Of a stretch of 64,000 nucleotides of DNA, positions 55,351 to 63,490 are shown piece by piece. The position numbers and the translations under genes were made by a program. This DNA comes from Flagellimonas oceanensis. Lineage in GTDB: Bacteria; Bacteroidota; Bacteroidia; Flavobacteriales; Flavobacteriaceae. The DNA lies in the NCBI RefSeq assembly GCF_003992595.1, contig NZ_RZNA01000005.1:115731-179730 (forward strand), given 5' to 3'. The notes below the pieces were generated by a model. The model searched no databases. It was not told where the DNA came from and saw only the letters and a program-made list of their open reading frames with translations. How positions within the stretch are numbered: the stretch's first letter is position 1; the number at the start of each line of letters is the position of its first letter.

Positions 55351-56247
55351 TTACCCGTTCAAGGCCACTACTTCCTTGATTTTTTCACCCATCATGTTCT
55401 TCAGCATGGTCTCGATACCATTTTTCAGGGTAAAAGTGGATGACGGGCAACCGCTACAGGCTCCTTGCAAGATCACGCTCACCGTACCGCTCTCCTCTTC
55501 ATACGATTGGAAAAGAATGTTTCCCCCATCACCTGCAACGGCTGGTTTCACATATTCTTCCAAAATGTCGATGATCTGAAGCGATGTGTCATCGTAATCG
55601 GTGCCTACTTTCTTTTGCTCTACGGTTTCCTTGCTTTTTTGGATGGCCTCCGCGGTCACAACATCTTTACCATCGGCCAGATAATCCCTGATGAATTCAC
55701 GCAATTGCATGTTGATTTCTTCCCAATCCGAGACGTCGTATTTAGTGACGGAAACATAGTTTTCATCCATAAATACCTCTTTCACAAATGGAAGATGGAA
55801 GAGTTCCATGGCCAATGGAGACTCTTTTGCCTCATCAATGTTCTTGAACTCGTAGGTGCTGGGAACAATTTTTTTGTTGGAAACAAATTTCATTACCGCT
55901 GGGTTGGGGGTAACCTCCGCGTAAACGGTAATGGGCTGTTTCTTTTTCACATCTTCCTCGTTCACTACGGGCTCGCCCGCGTTGAGGTATTCCACCAGTT
56001 GTTGTGCCACCTCGTCCTTAACATCATCCCATTCCACGATGTCATAACGTTCCAAAGCCACAAAATTACTGGATATGTAAACGGTCTTGACAAATGGAAG
56101 GTGGAAAAGCTGTTGTGCCAAGGGAGAATTTTTGGCCTCGTCTATGTTTTTGTACTCGTAGTTGCCCTTTACCAAAAAATGGTTGGCCTCCATTTTGATT
56201 ATCTTGGGGTTGTTGGTGGCAACAACCGTAATATTGTACTCTTTCAT
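55351..56247 (-). CDS. NifU-like (Nfu) iron-sulfur scaffold with a duplicated N-domain
   Basis: Nfu proteins carry a [4Fe-4S] cluster bridged at a CxxC and hand it to target proteins. The 298-residue protein has two consecutive Nfu_N-type domains (about 1-85 and 100-190) and a C-terminal NifU domain with CSGC (Cys264, Cys267). The two N-domains are plainly duplicates: both contain YKNIDEAKNSPL/FKNIDEAKESPL and LFHLPFVK. A longer frame reaches 56274, but a full promoter on this strand (-7 at 56263-56270) lies within it, so the ATG at 56247 (MKEYNITVVA) is the start. With six hundred cluster-bearing residues in ActB and QueG nearby, demand for such a carrier is plausible. Confidence 0.93.
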   Translation of the reverse strand: MKEYNITVVATNNPKIIKMEANHFLVKGNYEYKNIDEAKNSPLAQQLFHLPFVKTVYISSNFVALERYDIVEWDDVKDEVAQQLVEYLNAGEPVVNEEDVKKKQPITVYAEVTPNPAVMKFVSNKKIVPSTYEFKNIDEAKESPLAMELFHLPFVKEVFMDENYVSVTKYDVSDWEEINMQLREFIRDYLADGKDVVTAEAIQKSKETVEQKKVGTDYDDTSLQIIDILEEYVKPAVAGDGGNILFQSYEEESGTVSVILQGACSGCPSSTFTLKNGIETMLKNMMGEKIKEVVALNG

Positions 56248-56262
56248 CTTGAATCTTTGATG

Positions 56263-56294
56263 CAAAAATACCAATAGTTAAGATGTGCAGCAAA
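56263..56294 (-). promoter_or_regulatory. Promoter of the Nfu gene (minus strand)
   Basis: Minus-strand TTTG (56291-56294), a 20-base spacer and TATTTTTG (56263-56270) form a near-perfect Bacteroidota promoter 15 bases before the ATG at 56247. Confidence 0.75.
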
Positions 56295-56371
56295 ATATTA
56301 TAATAATGTGTGGTGCATTCCGTTATGTTAGTGTTTTATTGTATTGAACAACCATTAGCCCCGACCGTCAC

Positions 56372-57367
56372 ATGAGACGAATTTTAACCTCGATTTTCAT
56401 AGCCCTGTTTTTTGGGTCCATGGCCAAGGCACAGGAAGGAATTCCCGTGTATTTTGATTACTTGGCGGACAATTATTATTTGGTCTATCCATCCATGGCA
56501 GGTATTGCAGATGGGACCAAGATTCGTCTGACGGCAAGAAAACAATGGTTCAACGTGGATGAAGCACCGAGTTTGCAGACATTGAACATCAATTCCAGGG
56601 TGGGCGAGCGCAGTGGTATCGGAGGCATCCTTTTCAACGATTCCAATGGTTACCATTCACAAACCGGATTTAAGGCCACCTATGCCCATCATCTGCAGAT
56701 GGGGGGCGATTTCAGGACTTTGAACCAGCTTTCTTTTGGTTTGAGTGCAGGTGTTATACTGAGTAGTTTGGACGAAAGCGAGTTTGTGTCGGTAATCCCC
56801 GACCCGGTAGTAACGGGTGTAAAGAACACGGCCAGCTATTTTAATATGGATCTGGGGGTTTCCTATAATCTATTCGAGTTTTATGCCCATGCCGCGGTTT
56901 TGAACGTTTTGGGAAGCGGTCGCGATTTATACACCGCAGCGGAATTTGATAATCTGCGACGTTATTTGTTCTCTGTTGGTTATGTTTTTGGAAGAACTAC
57001 GCGGATTGAACCATCCATTTTGTTCCAGATGACCGATTTTACCAAAGAAAAGACCGTCGATTTGAATGCCAAGGTGTATCGGGATGTGAGTTTTGGTACC
57101 GTGTGGGCCGGACTGTCCTACCGTCGTAGTTTTGATGGGGCACAGTTTCAGACCAATGGAACATTTGGCGAACAGCGCTTACAACTGTTTACACCGATTA
57201 TCGGGGTCAATGTGAACCGGTTCATGTTCTCCTACAACTATTCCTATCAATCCGGGGATATCCGTTTTGATAACGGTGGGTTCCACCAGATTACCTTAGG
57301 GTACGACTTTGGTCAAAGTGATGATGGCAAACGTTACGACTGTTACTGTCCAGCGGCCAATAATTGA
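56372..57367 (+). CDS. PorP/SprF family type IX secretion membrane protein
   Basis: A 331-residue outer-membrane protein with a signal peptide (1-20, ending AKAQ) and the PorP/SprF start: QEGIPVYFDYLADNYYLVYPSMAGI. Beta-barrel strands follow, with a typical FKATYAHHLQM and a C-terminal LGYDFGQSD. Family members are needed for secretion or surface attachment of specific T9SS substrates, often encoded next to a giant adhesin; here no such substrate gene is adjacent, although a repeat protein begins 6 kb downstream. A weak -7-like TATGTTAG is near 56324. Confidence 0.9.
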   Translation: MRRILTSIFIALFFGSMAKAQEGIPVYFDYLADNYYLVYPSMAGIADGTKIRLTARKQWFNVDEAPSLQTLNINSRVGERSGIGGILFNDSNGYHSQTGFKATYAHHLQMGGDFRTLNQLSFGLSAGVILSSLDESEFVSVIPDPVVTGVKNTASYFNMDLGVSYNLFEFYAHAAVLNVLGSGRDLYTAAEFDNLRRYLFSVGYVFGRTTRIEPSILFQMTDFTKEKTVDLNAKVYRDVSFGTVWAGLSYRRSFDGAQFQTNGTFGEQRLQLFTPIIGVNVNRFMFSYNYSYQSGDIRFDNGGFHQITLGYDFGQSDDGKRYDCYCPAANN

Positions 57368-57392
57368 TTTTCAAGCATTTTATGGAATAAGT

Positions 57393-57448
57393 TCGAGCGC
57401 AGGCAAGAACTTTTTAAAAGTATCTCGGCTCTACGCTCGATGTGACAA
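57393..57448. repeat. REP-like element, copy 1 (with local inverted repeat)
   Basis: The segment TCGAGCG (57393-57399) to CGCTCGA (57434-57440) can form a 7-bp stem around a 34-base loop. The last 28 bases (57421-57448) are nearly identical to the reverse complement of 61786-61812, sharing a 15-base exact block CGCTCGATGTGACAA. Lies between the stops of two convergent genes. Confidence 0.65.
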
Positions 57449-57465
57449 CTTGTATTTGAATGCTA

Positions 57466-58638
57466 TTATTTGTCCCAAGTGAAGTTTTTCTTCGAAGCCT
57501 GGGCCTTTATGGCCGATAGCATGGCATTTTCCAACTCTCCGCTTTCTTCTTTTTGATGTTCGGCAATGTAGGCCTCGCGCTTGGCATTGAGTTCCTGTAT
57601 CCTTTTTTGGATGGCTTCACGTTCGGATTTCTTTTGTTTCACATAGGCTTTGATCTCACTTTCGGATTTTCCTTGTAATTCCTTGGGCAAATCCTTCGTC
57701 GCCAATTCCGATATGACAGCTTCATCGTCCTCTACGGCATCCACCAAATCCCATTGTGAGTTTTTGTACAATCTGGAACTCTTGCTTACCGCTCTCTTCA
57801 CGACTACAGCTTCTTCCAATTCGGCCGCATTGGCATCTTGCGCATATTGAAGCTCTTTCTTTTGCCTCCCGATGGATCCGTAGGAGATATAGGTGTTGTT
57901 CAATTTGGAGTTCAATTGGATGATGATATCATCATAGGGCGTGTTGATATGGACCACTTGTCTGTTGTGGTCAATGGCCATATATTCTCCACCGGTCAGC
58001 GTAGCCCCTTTTTTCCACATGGAGGAAATACCTTGGTCGTAGTTACCGCAAAAAATGGTATTCACGATCACATCCTTCTCTTTGGCATTGGAGGCAGCAT
58101 CCTTGAAATCCAATTTTCCCTGCGTAAAGGGTTCGTTGCCCGCAATGAAGATCATTTTAAGGTCATCGGCATTTTTGCCCCAGTCCAATTGTTTCAGGGA
58201 AGTGTGGATTACCTCCCCGCAATACTCTTCGCCACCGTTGGTCGTCAAAGAGAACAATTTTTCAGAAATCTCGTCCAAATCGTTACTGAACCCCAATACC
58301 TGTCGAATGTATCCTTCGCGGGAGGAAAGATTATCATTTCCGTATTCATAAAGTGCAATTTGAAGGGATGGTCGAACACTGGTGCCGCATTTGGCATGGG
58401 TGAATTCATTGACGATATCCCATAATTGGGCCTTGGCCTGATTGATGAGTCCGTCCATACTATTGCTGGTGTCCAACAGCAGGGCGATTTTAACGTACTG
58501 TTCCCTTGGCTTTTCACTGGTGTATGGAGTGGTCAATGTGGTTTTCTCTTTGGTATGGGCCTTTAGGTTACAACCATAGCTGGTTCCCGTTATGAACACC
58601 AAAACTGCTGAGCCTAATATGTAATTCAAATGTTTCAT
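57466..58638 (-). CDS. von Willebrand factor A domain protein
   Basis: A 390-residue protein. The N-terminus is a signal peptide, with a cysteine at residue 23 that could be a lipid site (TSYGC, not a perfect lipobox). The VWA domain (about 48-240) has the MIDAS motif DTSNS (56-60) in KIALLLDTSNSMDGLI, and IFIAGNEPFTQG with the later acidic residue. It continues with an extended region and ends in a charged coiled coil (about 320-375). VWA domains bind proteins through a metal; partner unknown. A -7-like TACATTTA is at 58664-58671 on this strand. Confidence 0.85.
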   Translation of the reverse strand: MKHLNYILGSAVLVFITGTSYGCNLKAHTKEKTTLTTPYTSEKPREQYVKIALLLDTSNSMDGLINQAKAQLWDIVNEFTHAKCGTSVRPSLQIALYEYGNDNLSSREGYIRQVLGFSNDLDEISEKLFSLTTNGGEEYCGEVIHTSLKQLDWGKNADDLKMIFIAGNEPFTQGKLDFKDAASNAKEKDVIVNTIFCGNYDQGISSMWKKGATLTGGEYMAIDHNRQVVHINTPYDDIIIQLNSKLNNTYISYGSIGRQKKELQYAQDANAAELEEAVVVKRAVSKSSRLYKNSQWDLVDAVEDDEAVISELATKDLPKELQGKSESEIKAYVKQKKSEREAIQKRIQELNAKREAYIAEHQKEESGELENAMLSAIKAQASKKNFTWDK

Positions 58639-58762
58639 GATGCAATGATTTTTAAAGTTGAGGTAAATGTATCGGCAACTTTCAGCAATAAAAATCCAGA
58701 ATGAGCAACCAAGCGGTTGGAATGAGCGAATGGAACCGATTAGTTCGTAACAGGGGAGGAAT

Positions 58763-58812
58763 CAAGCATTTTTCAGCCCAATTCGGGGACAACCTATTTT
58801 TTAAAATGCTTG
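58763..58812 (+). repeat. Perfect 10-bp inverted repeat upstream of the sensor kinase
   Basis: CAAGCATTTT (58763-58772) and AAAATGCTTG (58803-58812) are exact inverse complements, 30 bases apart. A smaller CCC/GGG pair lies between them. The repeat ends just before a possible -7 element TATGTTTA (58821-58828) of the kinase gene. It may be an operator or a hairpin. Confidence 0.5.
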
Positions 58813-58836
58813 GGAAGCAGTATGTTTACCTAAGTT

Positions 58837-61053
58837 ATGATTCAAAAGGCATACATAGTGGTATTGGTGCTGCTGACTTCTTGGAGCACTCTGGCGCAAG
58901 TTGGAAACACTAAGGGGGAAATTGTGATCAAGGGCTCTGTCAAGGGAAAGGAAAACAATGTTCCTATTTCCGGAGTTCACGTGTCCACCAATAAAGGTGC
59001 CTTTACAACGACCAATGCATTGGGGGAGTTTTCCATTAAGGCATCCGTTGGGGATATGTTGATCGTTGAAAGTCCCGAACTGCAAACAGTACGTTATCGC
59101 ATCAAGTCGGATGAAGATGTGGATGTACGGGTGGAAGGATACGAGGGGACTTGGTCTTCCCGAAAACAAAAGCGCGAAGTATCCAGTTCAAGGAGCGGTT
59201 TGGACGATCACCAACGCCTTTTGGATTCGGCCAATGTATATAAAAAGACCAATCTTGAAAAGAGCATTGATTTCATCGCCCGTTCCATGGAACCGCTGGG
59301 CAGCACGGGGAACAAACGGGAACTTTCGTCCTCCCTTCGCACCCTTGGCGAGATTTACATGTATCACGAGCAGTATGATTTGGCCATAACCAATTTTAAG
59401 GATGCCTTGGCCGCCCAAGAGTCCAACAAGACGAAGGTGTTGTTGGGCAAGGCCTATGTGCTCAACGGGAATTATGAAAGTGCCATCTCAATTTTGGAGC
59501 CTTTGATCATGGAAAGGAACATGGTGCCCTACCAACGTGTGGAGCTTTTTGAAGCTCTGGGGGATGCCAACAAAGAGCTGTCCAACTTAAAAGATGCCCA
59601 AAACTATTATCAACAAGGGTTGATCATTGCCGAAAAAAATCAAATATCACCCAAGGAAATCGACCTGAATTCCAAAATAGCTGATGCTTTTGCCGTAGAG
59701 AACAGGGTAATCGAGGCCGAAGGTTTTTATCAAAACTCCTTGAACCTTTCCAAACAGGTAGCTCCGGAACGACTCATTCAGGAAAGTGAGAAAGTAGCGG
59801 ATTTCTACAATCAAAAAAATCGCTATGACGATGAGATCCAACTCCGAAAAAGAAACTTGGACGAGTTGGAGCAATTGCCCAAAAATGCCGTTGCCTCGGC
59901 TGGACAAGGCATCTCCACAAGGGACACCGTAACCTCACAGCGTATCAATTACAAAATTGCGAACGCCTATATCGCACAGGATAAACTGGATGAAGCCATT
60001 CCCTATCTGGAGAAAAGTATCATAGAAGCGGATAGGGACGATGATTTGGTGGTGCAAAAGGATGCTACGCGAAAATTATCCGAAGTATATCGCTACAAAG
60101 GGGATTACACCAAGGCCCTGGAGTCGTATCAGGATTATGTGGCGGTGGTGGACAGCCTGTATGTCAGAAAAGAACAGGAAATATCCAGAGCGGCCCGTTT
60201 TAACAGAGAGATTGCCAATACCCAAAATCGAATCTCAAGCTTGGAGCAAGAACGCGAACTCAGCCAGAGCAAATACAATTTGGCCCTCACGGAGCAACAG
60301 TTGTACGAGGAAACCAGCAAGCGCCAAAAATGGATCATCTATTCATTGATTTTTGGTATCGCCTCAATGGCGCTTACTGCATTTTTGTACTACCGGAGCA
60401 ATAGGCAGCAAAAACTGGCGAACAATCTGTTGGCATTGAAATCGCTACGTACCCAGATGAACCCGCATTTTATTTTCAATGCACTGAATTCGGTGAACAA
60501 TTATATCGCCAAAAGTGATGAGCGAAGTGCCAACCGTTTTTTAAGTGAGTTCTCCGTATTGATGCGAAGTGTGCTCGAAAATTCTGAGGAGGACTTCATT
60601 CCACTGGCCAAGGAATTGGAGTTGTTGGAACTCTACGTGAAACTGGAACACTCAAGATTCTCCGATAAGTTTGATTATGAAATCGATGTGGACAACAAAA
60701 TCGATATCGATGCCTTCCAAATCCCGCCGATGTTGCTTCAGCCGTATATTGAAAACGCTATTTGGCATGGCTTGCGCTACAAGGAGGAAAAAGGTTTTTT
60801 AAAGATCGGGATACGCCAAGTGACCAACGATATGCTCGAAATCCGAATAGAGGACAACGGCATCGGCAGAAAAAAATCAGCCGAGTTGAAGACCACCAAT
60901 CAAAAGAAACAGAAGTCGAAAGGGATGGGCAACATTAAAAAACGAATCCAAATTTTGAACGATATGTACAAAAACAGGGTAGAGGTATCCATTTCCGACC
61001 TCAATAATGATCAAACGGGTACACGGGTATCCCTAAAACTCAAAAAGCAATGA
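58837..61053 (+). CDS. LytS-type sensor histidine kinase with TPR repeats and a carboxypeptidase-D-like N-domain
   Basis: A 738-residue membrane sensor. Domains in order: signal peptide (1-20, ending TLAQ); a carboxypeptidase-D regulatory-like beta domain (about 30-100, VKGKENNVPISGVHVSTNKGAF); tetratricopeptide repeats (about 130-440); a coiled coil (about 455-500); a membrane helix (about 505-525); a His_kinase domain with the phospho-acceptor His544 in QMNPHFIFNALNSV; and an ATP-binding domain (EDNGIGRKKSAELK, KGMGNIKKRIQIL). The sensing part is periplasmic. The stop overlaps the response regulator start by 4 bases. Confidence 0.92.
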   Translation: MIQKAYIVVLVLLTSWSTLAQVGNTKGEIVIKGSVKGKENNVPISGVHVSTNKGAFTTTNALGEFSIKASVGDMLIVESPELQTVRYRIKSDEDVDVRVEGYEGTWSSRKQKREVSSSRSGLDDHQRLLDSANVYKKTNLEKSIDFIARSMEPLGSTGNKRELSSSLRTLGEIYMYHEQYDLAITNFKDALAAQESNKTKVLLGKAYVLNGNYESAISILEPLIMERNMVPYQRVELFEALGDANKELSNLKDAQNYYQQGLIIAEKNQISPKEIDLNSKIADAFAVENRVIEAEGFYQNSLNLSKQVAPERLIQESEKVADFYNQKNRYDDEIQLRKRNLDELEQLPKNAVASAGQGISTRDTVTSQRINYKIANAYIAQDKLDEAIPYLEKSIIEADRDDDLVVQKDATRKLSEVYRYKGDYTKALESYQDYVAVVDSLYVRKEQEISRAARFNREIANTQNRISSLEQERELSQSKYNLALTEQQLYEETSKRQKWIIYSLIFGIASMALTAFLYYRSNRQQKLANNLLALKSLRTQMNPHFIFNALNSVNNYIAKSDERSANRFLSEFSVLMRSVLENSEEDFIPLAKELELLELYVKLEHSRFSDKFDYEIDVDNKIDIDAFQIPPMLLQPYIENAIWHGLRYKEEKGFLKIGIRQVTNDMLEIRIEDNGIGRKKSAELKTTNQKKQKSKGMGNIKKRIQILNDMYKNRVEVSISDLNNDQTGTRVSLKLKKQ

Positions 61054-61784
61054 TGGAACTCAAAGCGGTCATTGTGGAAGATGAGGCCAATAGTCGGGAA
61101 ATCCTTCGGAACTATCTGGCCAAGTATTGCGACAAAGTTACATTGTTGGGCGAAGGTGCCACGATCGAAGAAGGCTTGCAGCAAATCAAGAAGCACCGTC
61201 CAGACCTTGTTTTTTTGGATGTGGAAATGCCTTTTGGCAATGCCTTTGACCTGTTGGACCAAATCCCTGACCGTACCTTCGAGACCATTTTCGTCACAGC
61301 GTACAATCAATATGCGATGGATGCCTTGAACCATCATGCAGCCTATTATTTGATGAAGCCCATCAATATAGATGAACTGATCAAGGCAGTGGACTACGTA
61401 CGTGCCATCAAGGAAAAGGAAAACGCCCTGGAAGGACAAGTGCTTCAGGCCAGACCAGTACGCGCAGAAGGTAAAATTACCCTTCCCCAGCAGGATGGTT
61501 TTCAGGTATTGGACATATCGGACATCTATTTCTGCAAAGCGGATGACAACTATACCGAAATCTATCTGGAAAAAAAGAGAATAGTGGTGAGCAAAACCTT
61601 GAAATATTTTGAGGAAGCCCTACAATCCTATTCCTTTGCCCGTATCCATAAATCCTATTTGGTGAACGTTACCGAAGTGGTCAAGTACAAAAAGGGGAAA
61701 GGGGGCAGCGTGGTGCTGTCCAATGGTAAGGAACTTTCGGTCTCTGCTTCCAAAAAGGCCGATCTATTGTCATATTTTCAATAA
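61050..61784 (+). CDS. LytTR-family response regulator
   Basis: A 244-residue regulator. The receiver domain (about 1-120) has the acidic pocket VIVEDE and the phosphorylation site Asp57 in LVFLDVEMPFG, then the Thr and Lys signatures in VTAYNQYAMDAL and YLMKPINIDEL. The C-terminal LytTR DNA-binding domain (about 145-244) contains ISDIYFCKADDNYTEIYL and SYLVNVTEVVKYKKGKGG. It is translated directly behind its kinase; target genes are unknown. Confidence 0.94.
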   Translation: MMELKAVIVEDEANSREILRNYLAKYCDKVTLLGEGATIEEGLQQIKKHRPDLVFLDVEMPFGNAFDLLDQIPDRTFETIFVTAYNQYAMDALNHHAAYYLMKPINIDELIKAVDYVRAIKEKENALEGQVLQARPVRAEGKITLPQQDGFQVLDISDIYFCKADDNYTEIYLEKKRIVVSKTLKYFEEALQSYSFARIHKSYLVNVTEVVKYKKGKGGSVVLSNGKELSVSASKKADLLSYFQ

Positions 61785-61785
61785 A

Positions 61786-61812
61786 TTGTCACATCGAGCG
61801 CAGTCGAGATGC
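61786..61812. repeat. REP-like element, copy 2
   Basis: The 27 bases between the response regulator and the next gene match, in reverse complement, the element at 57421-57448 (15-base exact block, similar flanks). A core TCGAGCGCAG also recurs once near 57393 and, as TCGAGCGCA, near 4786. Confidence 0.65.
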
Positions 61813-61843
61813 GTTTCCATGTAAAGAAGCAAATTCCAATTTT

Positions 61844-62359
61844 ATGATTATAAAACCAGTCAGGGGCAAATCCCCAGAAATAGGCAAGGATTGTTTTATC
61901 GCTGAAAATGCCACGATTGTGGGCGAAGTGAGCATGGGCGATCAATGCAGTGTTTGGTTCAATGCCGTGATCCGTGGCGATGTCCATTTTATCAAAATGG
62001 GCAACAAGGTCAATGTGCAGGACGGGGCCGTCATCCATTGCACCTATCAAAAATCGCCGACCACCATTGGAAACAATGTATCCATAGGGCACAATGCCAT
62101 AGTGCACGGGTGCACCATCAAGGACAATGTGTTGGTGGGTATGGGCAGTATCATCATGGACGATTGTGTGGTGGAGAGCAATTCCATCATCGCGGCGGGT
62201 GCCGTGGTTACCAAAGGTACCCATGTGGAGCCTGGGAGCATCTATGCCGGAATGCCGGCCAAGAAAATCAAGGACATCAGTCCAGAACTTTCCTCTGGGG
62301 AAATCGATCGCATTGCCAACAATTATGTGAAATATTCCAGTTGGTTTAAAGAGGAGTAG
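61844..62359 (+). CDS. Gamma-carbonic-anhydrase-like hexapeptide protein
   Basis: A 171-residue left-handed beta-helix protein. Hexapeptide turns run from about residue 20 to 140, and the three metal-binding histidines are His65 (VIHCTYQ), His83 and His88 (IGHNAIVHGC). Homologues (YrdA, PaaY, CaiE-like) have been seen both as carbonic anhydrases and as inactive members; activity here is not proven. Single gene, with a 60-base gap holding the repeat upstream and 102 bases to fabD. Confidence 0.88.
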   Translation: MIIKPVRGKSPEIGKDCFIAENATIVGEVSMGDQCSVWFNAVIRGDVHFIKMGNKVNVQDGAVIHCTYQKSPTTIGNNVSIGHNAIVHGCTIKDNVLVGMGSIIMDDCVVESNSIIAAGAVVTKGTHVEPGSIYAGMPAKKIKDISPELSSGEIDRIANNYVKYSSWFKEE

Positions 62360-62428
62360 CGATTCTGCATCCACAAGTCCGACAATCCAACTATCCAAAA
62401 ATCAAGGAATCCATCAGATAATATTCCC

Positions 62429-62436
62429 TATTTTTG
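62429..62436 (+). promoter_or_regulatory. -7 element of fabD
   Basis: TATTTTTG matches TAnnTTTG exactly, 25 bases before the fabD ATG. No good TTTG lies at the expected distance upstream. Confidence 0.5.
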
Positions 62437-62461
62437 TCCCACCTAAAAAAACTCGACAACT

Positions 62462-63346
62462 ATGAACGCATATATTTTTCCAGGACAGGGAGCGCAATTT
62501 GTGGGAATGGGCTTGGACCTCTACGAAAATCACTCCGAAGCACAGGAATTGTTTGAAAAAGCCAATGAAATCCTTGGGTTTTCCATAACCGACATTATGT
62601 TCGAAGGCTCCGCCGAAGATCTAAAGCAGACCAAAGTGACCCAACCGGCCATCTTTTTGCATTCCGTTATTTTGAGCAAGGTGTTGGGAGATGGTTTCAA
62701 GCCCGATATGGTAGCTGGACATTCCTTGGGCGAATTCTCCGCTTTGGTGGCCAATGGCACCTTGAATTTTGAGGACGGCTTAAAGTTGGTGTCACAACGT
62801 GCCCTTGCCATGCAAAAGGCCTGCGAGATACAGCCCAGTACCATGGCTGCTGTATTGGGATTGGAAGATGAGGTGGTTGAAAAACTATGTGCAGAAGTGG
62901 AGGGCATCGTGGTGCCCGCCAATTATAACTGCCCAGGCCAATTGGTGATATCAGGAGAAGTGGATGCCGTAAATGTGGCCTGTGAGAAAATGAAGGAGGC
63001 CGGAGCGAGAAGAGCTTTGTTGTTGCCTGTAGGAGGAGCATTCCACTCCCCTTTGATGGAACCGGCACGAGAAGAGTTGGCCGCGGCCATCGAATCCACG
63101 GAATTCAAAATACCGAGCTGCCCCATCTATCAAAATGTGACCACTACAGCCGTGTCCGATGCGGAGGAAATCAAAAAGAATTTGATACTGCAATTAACGG
63201 CTCCCGTAAAGTGGACGCAAAGCGTGCAACAAATGGTTGATGATGGTGCCACTTCCTTTGTGGAAGTAGGGCCAGGCAAGGTGTTGCAGGGCTTGGTAAA
63301 GAAAATCCACCGCGAGGCTGAAACCAGTTCCGCATCGGTTTCCTAG
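62462..63346 (+). CDS. fabD: Malonyl-CoA:acyl-carrier-protein transacylase
   Basis: FabD loads malonate on the acyl carrier protein to start fatty-acid elongation. The 294-residue protein starts MNAYIFPGQGAQFVGMG and has the nucleophile Ser88 in GHSLGE, the substrate Arg113 in SQRALAMQ, the catalytic His195 in GAFHSPLM, and the closing EVGPGKVLQGLVKKI. The length is standard. It stands apart from other fab genes here, and a terminator follows. Confidence 0.97.
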   Translation: MNAYIFPGQGAQFVGMGLDLYENHSEAQELFEKANEILGFSITDIMFEGSAEDLKQTKVTQPAIFLHSVILSKVLGDGFKPDMVAGHSLGEFSALVANGTLNFEDGLKLVSQRALAMQKACEIQPSTMAAVLGLEDEVVEKLCAEVEGIVVPANYNCPGQLVISGEVDAVNVACEKMKEAGARRALLLPVGGAFHSPLMEPAREELAAAIESTEFKIPSCPIYQNVTTTAVSDAEEIKKNLILQLTAPVKWTQSVQQMVDDGATSFVEVGPGKVLQGLVKKIHREAETSSASVS

Positions 63347-63391
63347 GTGCTAAAAACACTTTATCCGAATAAATTGAGATTTAAACTAATA

Positions 63392-63416
63392 GGCAAGGAT
63401 GTTCCTTGCCTTTTTT
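63392..63416 (+). terminator. Intrinsic terminator after fabD
   Basis: GGCAAGG (63392-63398) and CCTTGCC (63404-63410) form a 7-bp stem with an ATGTT loop, followed by a six-base T-run. Confidence 0.88.
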
Positions 63417-63490
63417 GTAATATTGATTCTCCCAAATCATCCAACTACACGCAGGCAAAAAGAACATAACTGAAACGCACCCAATAAATA

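Noticed and set aside
55465..56277. A 270-codon plus-strand frame opposite the Nfu gene
   Set aside because: Low-quality, Phe/Leu/Val-rich translation that mirrors the Nfu frame; the Nfu gene has its own promoter and conserved motifs.
58701..58913. A 70-codon frame before the sensor kinase
   Set aside because: Overlaps the kinase start in another frame, spans the inverted repeat and shows no motif.
61778..62398. A 206-codon minus-strand frame opposite the gamma-carbonic-anhydrase-like gene
   Set aside because: Antisense shadow; the plus-strand protein has three ligating histidines and hexapeptide repeats.
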